This document shows, piece after piece, positions 1-6,717 of a stretch of 9,724 bases of DNA (its first letter is position 1; the number at the start of each line of letters is the position of its first letter). The stretch is from CAYUYH01 sp964449175 (GTDB taxonomy: Bacteria > Planctomycetota > Phycisphaerae > SM23-33), in the NCBI GenBank assembly GCA_964449175.1, contig CAYUYH010000093.1, forward strand, positions 1 to 9,724, written 5' to 3'. A program made the position numbers and the translations under genes. The notes beneath the pieces were generated by a model, which was not told the origin of the DNA, made no database searches, and was given only the letters and a program-made list of their open reading frames with translations.

Positions 1-55
1 CCCTCAGGCCCGGGTCGATGCCCAACACACGGTATTTGCTCTTTCCGGGCGTCAT
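1..55 (-). CDS. ruvC: Crossover junction endodeoxyribonuclease RuvC, N-terminal fragment (cut by window edge)
   Basis: Only the first 18 codons lie in the window, on the minus strand, starting at an ATG at 55-53 and running off base 1. The peptide MTPGKSKYRVLGIDPGLR is the RuvC N-terminus: a beta strand followed by the G-I-D-P-G motif, whose Asp (residue 14 here, equivalent to Asp7 of E. coli) is the first acidic residue of the Mg-dependent active site. RuvC is the dimeric nuclease that resolves Holliday junctions after RuvAB branch migration. It lies downstream of cysS on the same strand, 154 bases away, and the spacer is full of hairpins. The ribosome-binding site is weak (GAAGAA close to the ATG). 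The identification is helped by ruvA and ruvB being nearby; the rest of the gene cannot be seen. Confidence 0.86.
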   Translation of the reverse strand, partial: MTPGKSKYRVLGIDPGLR

Positions 56-65
56 GTTCTTCGTG

Positions 66-201
66 TCGCGGCCATCTCGCCGCAGCGAGTCGCCGTGGCG
101 ACTTGGCCGCGAGTCCCGCAGGCGTCTCGCCTGCGGCAGCCTTCGGTTGGCATCCAAACGAGGGCAAGATGCCCTCGCCACGCGCGGGCGGGACGCCCGC
201 G
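66..201. repeat. Chain of perfect short hairpins in the cysS-ruvC spacer
   Basis: Almost the whole spacer folds. An outer stem TCGCGGCC/GGCCGCGA (66-73 with 105-112) encloses CTCGC/GCGAG (76-80 with 85-89) or AGTCGCC/GGCGACT (88-94 with 97-103); these two inner hairpins share two bases. Three separate hairpins with 3-base loops follow: CCGCAGGCG-TCT-CGCCTGCGG (116-136), CGAGGGCA-AGA-TGCCCTCG (159-177) and CGCGGGCG-GGA-CGCCCGCG (183-201). It lies between the cysS stop and the ruvC start, so it would be transcribed if the two genes are cotranscribed. There is no T-tract, so a classical terminator is not supported. It looks like a cluster of dispersed palindromic repeat units. Confidence 0.7.
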
Positions 202-209
202 ACACAGTC

Positions 210-1631
210 TCAGCCCCGCCGCCTTTCCACGTGTCGCCATTTCGTCCCGCCGGGCGAGTCTTCCAGGACGACGCCCTGTGCGACCAGCTCGTCGCGGATC
301 GCATCGGCCCGGGCGAAGTCCTTGGCCTTACGGGCGGCGTTACGCTCGTCGATCAGCGAGGCGATCTGCTCCAGCGAGACGGCGAGTTTCTCCTCGGTCA
401 TCTCGGCCATGCCAAGGCCCAGCACGCGGTCCATCTCGATCAGCGCGGCGTATCGTCGGCCGGGGGCGGCGTGCTCGTCTTTCGTCGCCGCCCACATGGC
501 CGCCAGCGCACGCGGCATGTTCAAGTCGTCCTCGGCCGCGGCGCGGAACTCGCTCAGGAGCGAATCGACGGGCTTATCGCCATCGCCGCTGTCGGTGCGC
601 AGGTCCAGCACGATCCGCTTGAGTCGCGCGTAGGCGTTGGCGGCTGCGTCCAGCGCCACCCAGGAGAAGGCGAGCTGCTGGCGGTAGTGTGCGTTCAGGC
701 AGAAGTATCGGTAGGCCAGCGGGTCGTACCCGCGGCCCGTGAGCAGGTCGAGTGTGAGGAACTCGCCGCTGGACTTTGACATCCTGGCCGCCTCGCCGTC
801 GCCGGTCGGCATGACCAGCCACTCGCCGTGCATCCACCAGTTCACCCACTCGTGGCCGAAGGCGGCCTCGGCCTGGGCGATCTCGTTGGTGTGGTGGACG
901 GCGAGGTGGTCCACGCCGCCGCAGTGGATGTCCAGCCGCTCGCCGAGGTACTTGGCGGCCATCGCCGAGCATTCGACGTGCCAGCCGGGGAAGCCGACGC
1001 CCCAGGGGCTTTCCCACTCCATCTGCCGCTTGCGGCCGGGCGGCGAGAGCTTCCACAGGGCGAAGTCGGTTGGGTTTCGCTTGCCGGCGACCATCCCGAC
1101 ACGTGCCCCGGCCCGCAGGCCCTCGGCGTCCAGGCGGGCGAGCTTGCCGTAGTCGGGCAGCTTGGAGGTGTCGAAGTACACGCCGTCGTCGATGACGTAG
1201 GTGTAGCCCTTTTCCTCCAGCGTGCGGACGAGGTCGATCTGCTCGGCGATGTGGTCGGTCGCCTTGCACCAGACGTCCGGGGCGAGGATGTTCAGCCGGG
1301 CGATGTCGCGGACGAACGACTGCTGGTAGAACTCGGCGATCTCCCAGGCGGTCTTGCCCTCGCGGGCGGCGCCGGCCTCCATCTTGTCCTCGCCGGTGTC
1401 CGCGTCGGAGGTGAGGTGCCCGACGTCCGTGACGTTCATCACGTGGCGGACCTGGTAGCCGCACAGCAGCAGGGTACGCTTGAGGATGTCCTCGAAGACG
1501 TACGTCCGCAGATTGCCGATGTGGGCGTAGTTGTAGACGGTAGGCCCGCATGTGTACAGGCGGACCTGGCCCGGTTCGATGGGGTGGAACTCATCGACGC
1601 CGCGGGTCATCGTGTTGTACAGTCGCAGCAT
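210..1631 (-). CDS. cysS: Cysteinyl-tRNA synthetase
   Basis: Class I aminoacyl-tRNA synthetase that charges tRNA-Cys in the cytoplasm, 473 residues, a normal length for the family. The Rossmann catalytic domain has the first signature as HIGN (37-40) and the second as RMSKS (283-287), with Arg in place of the usual Lys. The zinc site matches E. coli CysRS at constant offset: Cys28 (in YTCGPTVY), Cys221, His246 and Glu250. The DALR-like and anticodon-binding C-terminal helices follow, including the typical R-N-A-A-R-K-A-K-D-F-A-R-A-D-x-I-R stretch near 430-446. I chose the ATG at 1631 because the family begins M-L-x-L-Y-N-T; a GTG six codons upstream (1649) is also open and neither start has a clear Shine-Dalgarno. 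A candidate promoter lies at 1701-1729. ruvC follows on the same strand. Confidence 0.97.
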   Translation of the reverse strand: MLRLYNTMTRGVDEFHPIEPGQVRLYTCGPTVYNYAHIGNLRTYVFEDILKRTLLLCGYQVRHVMNVTDVGHLTSDADTGEDKMEAGAAREGKTAWEIAEFYQQSFVRDIARLNILAPDVWCKATDHIAEQIDLVRTLEEKGYTYVIDDGVYFDTSKLPDYGKLARLDAEGLRAGARVGMVAGKRNPTDFALWKLSPPGRKRQMEWESPWGVGFPGWHVECSAMAAKYLGERLDIHCGGVDHLAVHHTNEIAQAEAAFGHEWVNWWMHGEWLVMPTGDGEAARMSKSSGEFLTLDLLTGRGYDPLAYRYFCLNAHYRQQLAFSWVALDAAANAYARLKRIVLDLRTDSGDGDKPVDSLLSEFRAAAEDDLNMPRALAAMWAATKDEHAAPGRRYAALIEMDRVLGLGMAEMTEEKLAVSLEQIASLIDERNAARKAKDFARADAIRDELVAQGVVLEDSPGGTKWRHVERRRG

Positions 1632-1700
1632 GGTCGCCAATCGTCTCACGCCGCCGGATTTGCAGTCTCGCCCACCCGGGCGGCGGCGGATCGTGGAGGT

Positions 1701-1729
1701 ATACTAGCAGCCGCCACAGCAAGAGTTAA
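1701..1729 (-). promoter_or_regulatory. Candidate extended -10 promoter for cysS
   Basis: Reading the minus strand, TTAACT (1729-1724) is followed after 17 bases by TAGTAT (1706-1701), preceded by TGC, which makes an extended -10 (TGnTAGTAT). Predicted transcription starts near 1694, giving a leader of about 60 bases to the cysS ATG. Each hexamer matches the sigma-70 consensus at 4 of 6 positions. The position in the divergent cysS/tolC-like spacer fits, but the call is by motif only. Confidence 0.35.
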
Positions 1730-1789
1730 GAGATTCCTCCCTCAGGACCGATAAGTGCAACAAGGCCGGCTCCGCGCCAGCCCATTGCT

Positions 1790-1818
1790 TTGACACCATA
1801 CCGGAGGCGGAGTATGAT
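1790..1818 (+). promoter_or_regulatory. Near-consensus sigma-70 promoter overlapping a start codon
   Basis: TTGACA (1790-1795) is a perfect -35, and TATGAT (1813-1818), 17 bases later, is a 5-of-6 match to the -10. The -10 overlaps the ATG at 1814, so transcripts would begin near 1825, a few bases before the in-frame ATG at 1829. Whether this is used, or is a chance match inside a ribosome-binding region, decides the real start of the next gene. Confidence 0.4.
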
Positions 1819-3610
1819 TCCGCGCACAATGAGACACATCACCGGCACATTGGCCTTGGCGGTCTGCCTGGCGGCGGCGATCCACGGATGCGTCACGCCG
1901 GCCGAGGTCGACCTCGGCGTCCTCGGCAGCTACCGGCGCGCCCTGGAGCGTCGCAGCCCGCAGCAGCGCCGCTCCGAGGAAGGCGTCGGCCAGCTCGCCC
2001 CGGCCGACGAGGACGGCATTCCGCGGCTGGAGATCACCGTCGACCCGAACAGCGGGCGGGCGCAGGTCTACCTGCCGCTGGAAGAGGCCATCGTCCGCGC
2101 CCTGGCCAACAGCATGGACATACGCATCGCCAGCTTCAACCCGGCCATCGCGCGCGAGGACGCGATGAAGGCGGCGGCTGCGTTCGACTACGTCGTCTTC
2201 GGCGGCTGGCAGTACGTCAACACCGACAAGCAGACCACCAGCACGTTCGTCTCGGGGCTGACGAAGAACTGGTCCTACCAGGCCGGAATCAAGCAGAAGG
2301 CCATCACCGGCGCCGAGTGGTCGCTGGCCTACACCCTGACCGGCACGCGCGAAGCCGCCACCGCCTTCACCACGCTGCCGGAGTACTACGAGCACACGGC
2401 CGCGCTTCAGGTAACCCAGCCGCTGCTCCGCGACGCCTGGCCGAAGTACAACCTTGCCCAGGTGGAGCTGGCGAAGGTCAACGAGCGGATATCCAATGCG
2501 GCCTTCCGACAGAAGGTCGAGGAGACCGTCACCCAGGTGATCGGCGCCTACTGGCGGCTGCTCCAGGCCAGGGTCAACCTCGGCATCCAGCAGCGGCTGC
2601 TGGACGAGACGGTCAAGACGCTTGAGCGCGTTCGCGCCCGAGCGGAGCTGGACGCGACGGCCGTGCAGATCAAGCAGGTCGAGTCGGCCGTCGAGCGGCG
2701 CCGGGCGACGATCATCGTCGCCGAAAAGGATGTCGGCGACGCCCAGGACGCCCTGGTCCGCCTGTTGGCCGACCCGCAGATCAACATGCTGGCCGACCTG
2801 GAGATCATCCCGGCGACAGACCCGCCCGACGATTACGTCCAGATCGACCTGACCGACCGCCTGATCACCGCCTTGAAGCACAACGCACAACTGGCCCAGG
2901 CCAGGCTGGCCATCCAGGCCGCGGACATCAACGTATACGTGGCCGAGAACCAGACCCTCCCGCGGCTGGACCTCGCCGCCAGCACCACGTTCCAGGGCCT
3001 GTCCAACACCGTCCACCAGTCCTACGAGAACATCCGCACGGGCGACTACGCCAGCTACTCCATAGGCCTGACGGCTGAGTACCCGATCGGCAACCGCGCG
3101 GCGGTCGCCGAGCTGCGGCGGCAGAGATATGCCAAGCGCAAGTCCGTCGCGGACCTCCAGAACCTGGCCGACCAGGTGGCCCAGCAGCTTCGCGAGCGCG
3201 TGCGGCTGGTGAAGGCAGCCTACGAGGAGATGCTCGCCCAGCGTGCGGCGGTCGCGGCGGCGCAGGCGCAGTTGCGGGCGCTGGAGGACACCGAGGAGCT
3301 GCGCGGGGCGCTGACGCCGGAGTTCCTCCAGGTCAAGCTACAGGCCCAGGCCGAGGTCGCCCAGGCACAGGCGGCTGAACTCGTATCCATCGTGCAGTAT
3401 CAGGTCGCGCTGGCGGACCTCGACCGCGTGACCGGGACGGTCCTGGAGGTCCAGAGCGTGCGGATCGCGCTGCCGCAGGCCACCGATCTGTCGGGTTGGA
3501 CCGTGCGTCGGCCGATCCCGGCCCCCGCCCCCACCACCGCCGCCAACGAGCCGGTGAATGTGATCGACACGTACCGCCGGACGCTGACGCCGGGCGGCGG
3601 CGCCCCCTAG
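1814..3610 (+). CDS. TolC-family outer-membrane efflux lipoprotein
   Basis: A 598-residue outer-membrane factor of the TolC/OEP family, which trimerises into a channel through outer membrane and periplasm for type I secretion or multidrug efflux. The N-terminus has a basic start, a hydrophobic stretch and a lipobox-like I-H-G-C, giving a probable lipidated Cys26. Two related halves follow: L-x-E-A-I-x-R-A-L-A-N-S from about residue 89, and L-T-D-R-L-I-T-A-L-K-H-N from about 345 followed by a P-R-L-D-L-A-A-S strand. Each has long Ala/Gln/Glu-rich helices typical of the coiled-coil tunnel. The tail (V-N-V-I-D-T-Y-R-R-T) is unusual. The ATG at 1814 is preceded by GGAGG with a 6-base gap; the ATG at 1829 is the alternative. 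No adaptor or inner-membrane pump gene is adjacent, so the substrate is unknown. ruvA follows after 71 bases. Confidence 0.9.
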   Translation: MIPRTMRHITGTLALAVCLAAAIHGCVTPAEVDLGVLGSYRRALERRSPQQRRSEEGVGQLAPADEDGIPRLEITVDPNSGRAQVYLPLEEAIVRALANSMDIRIASFNPAIAREDAMKAAAAFDYVVFGGWQYVNTDKQTTSTFVSGLTKNWSYQAGIKQKAITGAEWSLAYTLTGTREAATAFTTLPEYYEHTAALQVTQPLLRDAWPKYNLAQVELAKVNERISNAAFRQKVEETVTQVIGAYWRLLQARVNLGIQQRLLDETVKTLERVRARAELDATAVQIKQVESAVERRRATIIVAEKDVGDAQDALVRLLADPQINMLADLEIIPATDPPDDYVQIDLTDRLITALKHNAQLAQARLAIQAADINVYVAENQTLPRLDLAASTTFQGLSNTVHQSYENIRTGDYASYSIGLTAEYPIGNRAAVAELRRQRYAKRKSVADLQNLADQVAQQLRERVRLVKAAYEEMLAQRAAVAAAQAQLRALEDTEELRGALTPEFLQVKLQAQAEVAQAQAAELVSIVQYQVALADLDRVTGTVLEVQSVRIALPQATDLSGWTVRRPIPAPAPTTAANEPVNVIDTYRRTLTPGGGAP

Positions 3611-3681
3611 GCCGCGCAGGCAACCGGCGGCCGGCGGGCGAGACCGCTCCGCGCCGAGGCGCGCGAGCTGAACCGTAAACG

Positions 3682-4299
3682 ATGATCGCCAGAATCGCAG
3701 GCCGCTTGGAGCACGTTTCAGCCGGCGCCGCACTCGTCGCTGCCGGCGACGGTCTGTGGTACGAGGTGCTCGTGCCCGCCTTCGACGTCGATCGCCTCGC
3801 CCGCCGCGTCGGGCAGGACGTCGTGCTGCACACCATCCACTACGTCGAGGGCGACCCCGCTCACGGCGTGCAGACGCCCCGGCTGGTCGGTTTCCAGGCC
3901 GAGGCAGACCGCGACTTCTTCCGCCTGTTCACCACGGTCAAGGGCGTGGGCGTGAAGAAGGCGTTGCGGGCGCTGGTTCGGCCGGTGGGCGAGGTGGCGG
4001 CCGCCATCGAGGCCAAGGACACCAGGCTGCTGGTCGCCCTGCCGGAGATCGGGCGACGCACCGCGGAGCAGATCATCGCCGAGCTGCACGGCAAGGTCCA
4101 GGACTTCGCCGGTCCGGTCGCGGCTGCGGTCGAGGCCATGCCCGCCGCCGCGAGCGAGGCGCTGGCTGTGCTCGTCCAGCTCGGCGAGAGGCGCGCCGAC
4201 GCCGCGGCGCTGGTCGAGCGCGTCCTGGCCGTCGACCCCGACGCCGGCGCGGAAGCGATTATCCAACACGTCTACAAACTGAAGGCAGGTGGCGTGTAG
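3682..4299 (+). CDS. ruvA: Holliday junction branch-migration protein RuvA
   Basis: A 205-residue protein with the three RuvA domains. An OB-fold N-terminus (about 1-71) starts M-I-A-R-I-A-G-R-L and ends R-L-V-G-F. Domain II has two helix-hairpin-helix motifs that bind junction DNA: T-T-V-K-G-V-G-V-K-K-A (84-94) and L-P-E-I-G-R-R-T-A-E-Q-I-I (120-132). A flexible Ala-rich linker leads to a small helical domain III (about 155-203) that contacts RuvB. The acidic pin region carries Glu56 and Asp58, followed by a loop roughly six residues longer than in E. coli. RuvA tetramers hold the four-way junction and load RuvB hexamers. The ATG at 3682 matches the family start, though the ribosome-binding site is poor. 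The stop codon is one base before a palindromic element that separates it from ruvB. Confidence 0.96.
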   Translation: MIARIAGRLEHVSAGAALVAAGDGLWYEVLVPAFDVDRLARRVGQDVVLHTIHYVEGDPAHGVQTPRLVGFQAEADRDFFRLFTTVKGVGVKKALRALVRPVGEVAAAIEAKDTRLLVALPEIGRRTAEQIIAELHGKVQDFAGPVAAAVEAMPAAASEALAVLVQLGERRADAAALVERVLAVDPDAGAEAIIQHVYKLKAGGV

Positions 4300-4300
4300 A

Positions 4301-4404
4301 CTGTAGGGCGTGCATCTTTGATGCATGCGGGCATCCGCCATTTCGCGTGCAACCCGGCTTTGCCGAGGCTACGCCGGGCCCGTGGCGAGTTGCACGCCCT
4401 ACAG
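4301..4404 (+). repeat. Palindromic intergenic element, copy 1 (full, between ruvA and ruvB)
   Basis: A 104-bp element bounded by a perfect 14-bp inverted repeat: CTGTAGGGCGTGCA (4301-4314) and TGCACGCCCTACAG (4391-4404). Inside are a second, inner inverted repeat GCGTGCAAC/GTTGCACGC (4345-4353 with 4389-4397) and a small hairpin TGCATC-TTT-GATGCA (4311-4325). The right arm can pair with either the outer or the inner left arm, not both. It starts one base after the ruvA stop and ends just before the ruvB ribosome-binding site. It is related to 8440-8508 and 9009-9109. No protein is encoded. It resembles REP/BIME-type elements in position and palindromic form. Confidence 0.85.
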
Positions 4405-4415
4405 CCTGAGGAACA

Positions 4416-5453
4416 ATGGCGAGAGAGAAGATCATCTCAGCCGAGAGCACCGGCGCGGAGGACGAGCAGTTCAACGTCGCGCTTCGCCCGGCGCGGCTGG
4501 ACGAGTGCATCGGCATGGGCGAGCTGCTGGCCAAGCTGCGGATTTCCATCGCCGCCGCCCGTGGCCGGGGCGAGCCGATGGAACACGTGCTGCTTCACGG
4601 CCCGCCGGGGCTGGGCAAGACGACGCTTGCGTACGTGATCGCCCACGAGATGGCCGGCAACATCCGCGTCACGTCCGGCCCGGCGCTGACCCGGCCTAGC
4701 GACCTGATCGGCATCCTGACCAATCTCGAGGCGCGAGACGTGCTGTTCATCGACGAGATTCACCGCCTCTCGCCGGCAGTCGAGGAGTACATCTACCCCG
4801 CGATGGAGGACTTCAAGGTGGACTTCGTGGTCGACTCCGGCATGCACAGCCGGACGATCAACCTGCCGCTGAAGCCCTTCACGCTGATCGGCGCGACCAC
4901 GCGGGCGGGCATGCTCTCCCCGCCGCTGCGAACGCGGTTCGGCATCACGCACCACCTGGACTTCTGGCCGACCGAGGACCTGCTGGAGCGCAGCCGCATG
5001 TCGGCGCGGATGCTGAGGATCGAATCGGACGCCGCGGCGCTGGAGATGCTGGCCGGGCGGGCGCGCGGCACGCCGCGGATCGCCAACCGCCTGCTGCGAC
5101 GCTGCCGAGACTACGCCCAGGTAAAGGGCGACGGGCGGCTGACCGTCGCTGCCGTCGAGGCGGCGCTGAAGCTGGAGGGCATCGACGAGCTGGGGCTGGA
5201 CGAGCTGGACCGCCGCTTCCTGCGGACGATCATCGACATCTACAAGGGCGGGCCCGTCGGCATCGAGGCCGTCGCCGCAACCCTCGGCGAAGAGACCGAC
5301 ACGCTGGTGGACGTGGTCGAGCCGTTCCTGCTCCAGATAGGCCTGCTCGCCCGCACCCGCCGCGGCAGAGCAGCCGCCATCAAGGCCTACGAGCACCTAG
5401 GCCTTTCCCACCTCGCCCCCCCACCGCAGGGACAATTGTTCGAGCAGGAGTAG
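4416..5453 (+). CDS. ruvB: Holliday junction ATP-dependent helicase RuvB
   Basis: A 345-residue AAA+ motor of the RuvAB branch-migration complex, full length. Visible motifs are Walker A GPPGLGKTT (62-70), Walker B LFIDEIH (110-116), sensor 1 GATTRAG (159-165), the arginine finger in PLRTRFG (170-176), and sensor 2 in RGTPRIANRLLRR (217-229). A C-terminal winged helix contains Y-K-G-G-P-V-G-I-E-A-V-A (276-287). The N-terminal R-P-x-x-L-D-E-x-I-G segment (24-33) is also standard. RuvB hexamers bind either side of the RuvA tetramer and pump DNA with ATP. The ATG at 4416 is preceded by GAGG with a 4-base gap. The 116-base gap from ruvA is almost wholly the palindromic element, so cotranscription is likely but with a structured RNA between the two cistrons. 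A direct repeat begins at the stop codon. Confidence 0.98.
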   Translation: MAREKIISAESTGAEDEQFNVALRPARLDECIGMGELLAKLRISIAAARGRGEPMEHVLLHGPPGLGKTTLAYVIAHEMAGNIRVTSGPALTRPSDLIGILTNLEARDVLFIDEIHRLSPAVEEYIYPAMEDFKVDFVVDSGMHSRTINLPLKPFTLIGATTRAGMLSPPLRTRFGITHHLDFWPTEDLLERSRMSARMLRIESDAAALEMLAGRARGTPRIANRLLRRCRDYAQVKGDGRLTVAAVEAALKLEGIDELGLDELDRRFLRTIIDIYKGGPVGIEAVAATLGEETDTLVDVVEPFLLQIGLLARTRRGRAAAIKAYEHLGLSHLAPPPQGQLFEQE

Positions 5454-5480
5454 ACTGGTTGATCAGTTGACTGGTTGATC
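5453..5480 (+). repeat. Short tandem direct repeat after ruvB
   Basis: The 12-base unit GACTGGTTGATC occurs at 5453-5464 and 5469-5480, a period of 16 bases. The first copy starts on the last base of the ruvB TAG stop. A weaker relative (GGTTGACT) lies near 5524. The rest of the 239-base spacer (5454-5692) holds the double palindrome at 5599-5621 and no convincing gene. Confidence 0.6.
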
Positions 5481-5598
5481 CTCCTTCGCTCTCCGCTCCG
5501 CGTCGAGCTTCGGCGGACGGGCCGGTTGACTCGTCACGTTGTTTCGCGGTTTCCCGGAAAAAGGGTGGAAAATGGGTGGACTCCGCGCGAACAATATG

Positions 5599-5621
5599 AC
5601 AAAGTACTTTGTACTACAAAG
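5599..5621. promoter_or_regulatory. Candidate operator: two overlapping perfect palindromes
   Basis: ACAAAGTACTTTGT (5599-5612) is a perfect 14-bp palindrome. CTTTGTA-C-TACAAAG (5607-5621) is a second perfect inverted repeat that shares the central half-site. There are thus three half-sites, ACAAAG-CTTTGT-ACAAAG, with the like-oriented pair 17 bp apart. This AT-rich block stands out in GC-rich DNA and lies about 70 bp upstream of the membrane-protein/HTH_34 unit. A likely reading is autoregulation by the winged-helix protein encoded at 6346-6651. A TATGAC at 5595-5600 overlaps the first half-site and could be a -10, but no good -35 is seen. Confidence 0.6.
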
Positions 5622-5692
5622 CAAGAGAGCGTAGGATGCTGCCTGGCCGCGAAGATGCGGCCGGGGCGACGGCGAGATTCGGGAGCGTAACC

Positions 5693-6331
5693 ATGGACAC
5701 AGACAGGGCTTGTGAGGAGCTAAGAGTCATAAGGGCCTTGATGGAGCGGCCTGTGCGGTACTCGACGATGAGCGGGTTGGCGGGCATCGTCGCCGGGTGC
5801 GTGGCGCTGGCGGGGCTGGGGGCCGACTGGCTGGTCTGTTGCCGGCACGGGCCGGACAGCGGTGCCATGTGGCTGAACTTCGCCATATGGCTGGTCGTGC
5901 TCGGCCTGGCCGTCGCCGGCGTGCTGGGGCTGACGCGATTCAGAGAGCTGCGGCGCGGCATGCCCTTCTGGTCGCCCATCAAGCGGAAGATCCTGCTGAC
6001 GATCTGTCCACCGTTCGTCGCCGGCGCGGGGCTGAGCGTCGCGATCATCGCACGTGCGTACGCCGGCTTGGGCACCGAGCAGCTGGGACTGATACCGGCG
6101 ATCTGGATGGGCTGCTACGGCCTAGCCTGCTGGCAGGTGGGAGAGCACTCGATCAGAGAGTTGCGCGTCCTCGGCGTGGCATTCATCCTGGCGGCGGTGG
6201 CGTCGGCGGCTGCGTTCCAGTTGCCCGCGGGGCAAGGGCAGGTGATGAGCCCTTACTGGACGCTTGGCGTGACATTCGGCGGGTTCCACATCGTCTACGG
6301 CATCGTGGTGTGGGCCAGGCACGGCGGATAG
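5693..6331 (+). CDS. Six-helix membrane protein of unknown function, paired with HTH_34 regulator
   Basis: A 212-residue integral membrane protein. A charged N-terminal segment with E-L-R-V-I-R-A-L-M-E-R (9-19) precedes six hydrophobic stretches at about 27-50, 60-81, 100-122, 131-147, 158-176 and 188-207. No catalytic motif, nucleotide-binding site or transporter signature is visible. I chose the ATG at 5693 because GGGAG sits 7 bases upstream; the frame is open farther upstream to 5609, but that would place the start inside the operator palindromes and give a poor N-terminus. Its stop is 14 bases before the regulator start, so the two genes form one unit. From memory, small membrane proteins with an I-R-x-x-M-E N-terminus are found beside HTH_34 regulators in other phyla, but the job is not known to me. 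A sensor or partner of the regulator is possible. Confidence 0.8.
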   Translation: MDTDRACEELRVIRALMERPVRYSTMSGLAGIVAGCVALAGLGADWLVCCRHGPDSGAMWLNFAIWLVVLGLAVAGVLGLTRFRELRRGMPFWSPIKRKILLTICPPFVAGAGLSVAIIARAYAGLGTEQLGLIPAIWMGCYGLACWQVGEHSIRELRVLGVAFILAAVASAAAFQLPAGQGQVMSPYWTLGVTFGGFHIVYGIVVWARHGG

Positions 6332-6345
6332 GAGAGGCGAGACAG

Positions 6346-6651
6346 GTGCCCAGGGCGAAACGGCACAACCTGCTCGACGACACAATCCACCAGCGGACGC
6401 GACTGGCGATCATGGCGACGCTGGCGGGCGTGGAGTCACTGGACTTCGGCGACCTGAAATCGCAACTGGGACTGACGGACGGCAACCTATCCACGCATCT
6501 AGCCGCTCTGGAACGGGCGGGGTACGTCAAGGTCGACAAGACCTTCGTCGGCAAGAAGCCTCGGACGTCCGTTACCCAGACGGGGAAGGGAAGAAAGGCC
6601 CTCGGCAGATACGTGGAGCTGCTTCAGGGCATCCTGAGCAGAGATATTTAG
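6346..6651 (+). CDS. Winged-helix transcriptional regulator, HTH_34 family (MarR/ArsR-like fold)
   Basis: A 101-residue protein that is a single winged-helix domain. It starts at a GTG (6346) with GGAGAGG 8 bases upstream; that Shine-Dalgarno overlaps the stop codon of the membrane-protein gene. Family landmarks are L-D-D-T-I-H-Q-R-T-R-L-A-I-M (10-23), D-F-G-D-L-K (33-38), the recognition-helix region L-T-D-G-N-L-S-T-H-L (43-52) with E-R-A-G-Y-V (56-61), a basic wing F-V-G-K-K-P-R-T (67-74), and T-x-x-G-R-K-A-L (79-86). This matches the winged-helix DNA-binding family PF13601 closely. There is no metal- or ligand-binding Cys/His set. It probably binds as a dimer to the palindromes at 5599-5621 and controls its own two-gene unit; the signal is unknown. 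Confidence 0.88.
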   Translation: MPRAKRHNLLDDTIHQRTRLAIMATLAGVESLDFGDLKSQLGLTDGNLSTHLAALERAGYVKVDKTFVGKKPRTSVTQTGKGRKALGRYVELLQGILSRDI

Positions 6652-6717
6652 CACGGAGTAGCACAGAACAGGACGCAGTTGACTTAGCCTGTGTGCGCGG
6701 TTGGGGCGGGGAGTGAA

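Noticed and set aside
66..201. CRISPR array in the cysS-ruvC spacer
   Set aside because: The hairpins differ in sequence and spacing; there are no repeated direct units with spacers.
18..1754. Open frames on the plus strand across cysS (18-779 and 828-1754)
   Set aside because: Both are antisense shadows of a gene with all CysRS motifs; no recognisable protein features.
1742..3016. 424-codon open frame antisense to the tolC-like gene
   Set aside because: It mirrors the real gene in GC-rich DNA, is rich in Arg/Gly/Val/Asp without domains, and has no family motif; the plus-strand frame has a clear signal peptide and OEP pattern.
3611..3681. Terminator between the tolC-like gene and ruvA
   Set aside because: Some GC-rich self-complementarity is present but there is no clear stem followed by a T-run.
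4437..5396. 319-codon antisense frame across ruvB
   Set aside because: Shadow of ruvB, biased composition, no motifs.
5475..5690. 71-codon frame in the ruvB/membrane-protein spacer
   Set aside because: It crosses the operator palindromes, has an Arg-rich random composition and no ribosome-binding site.
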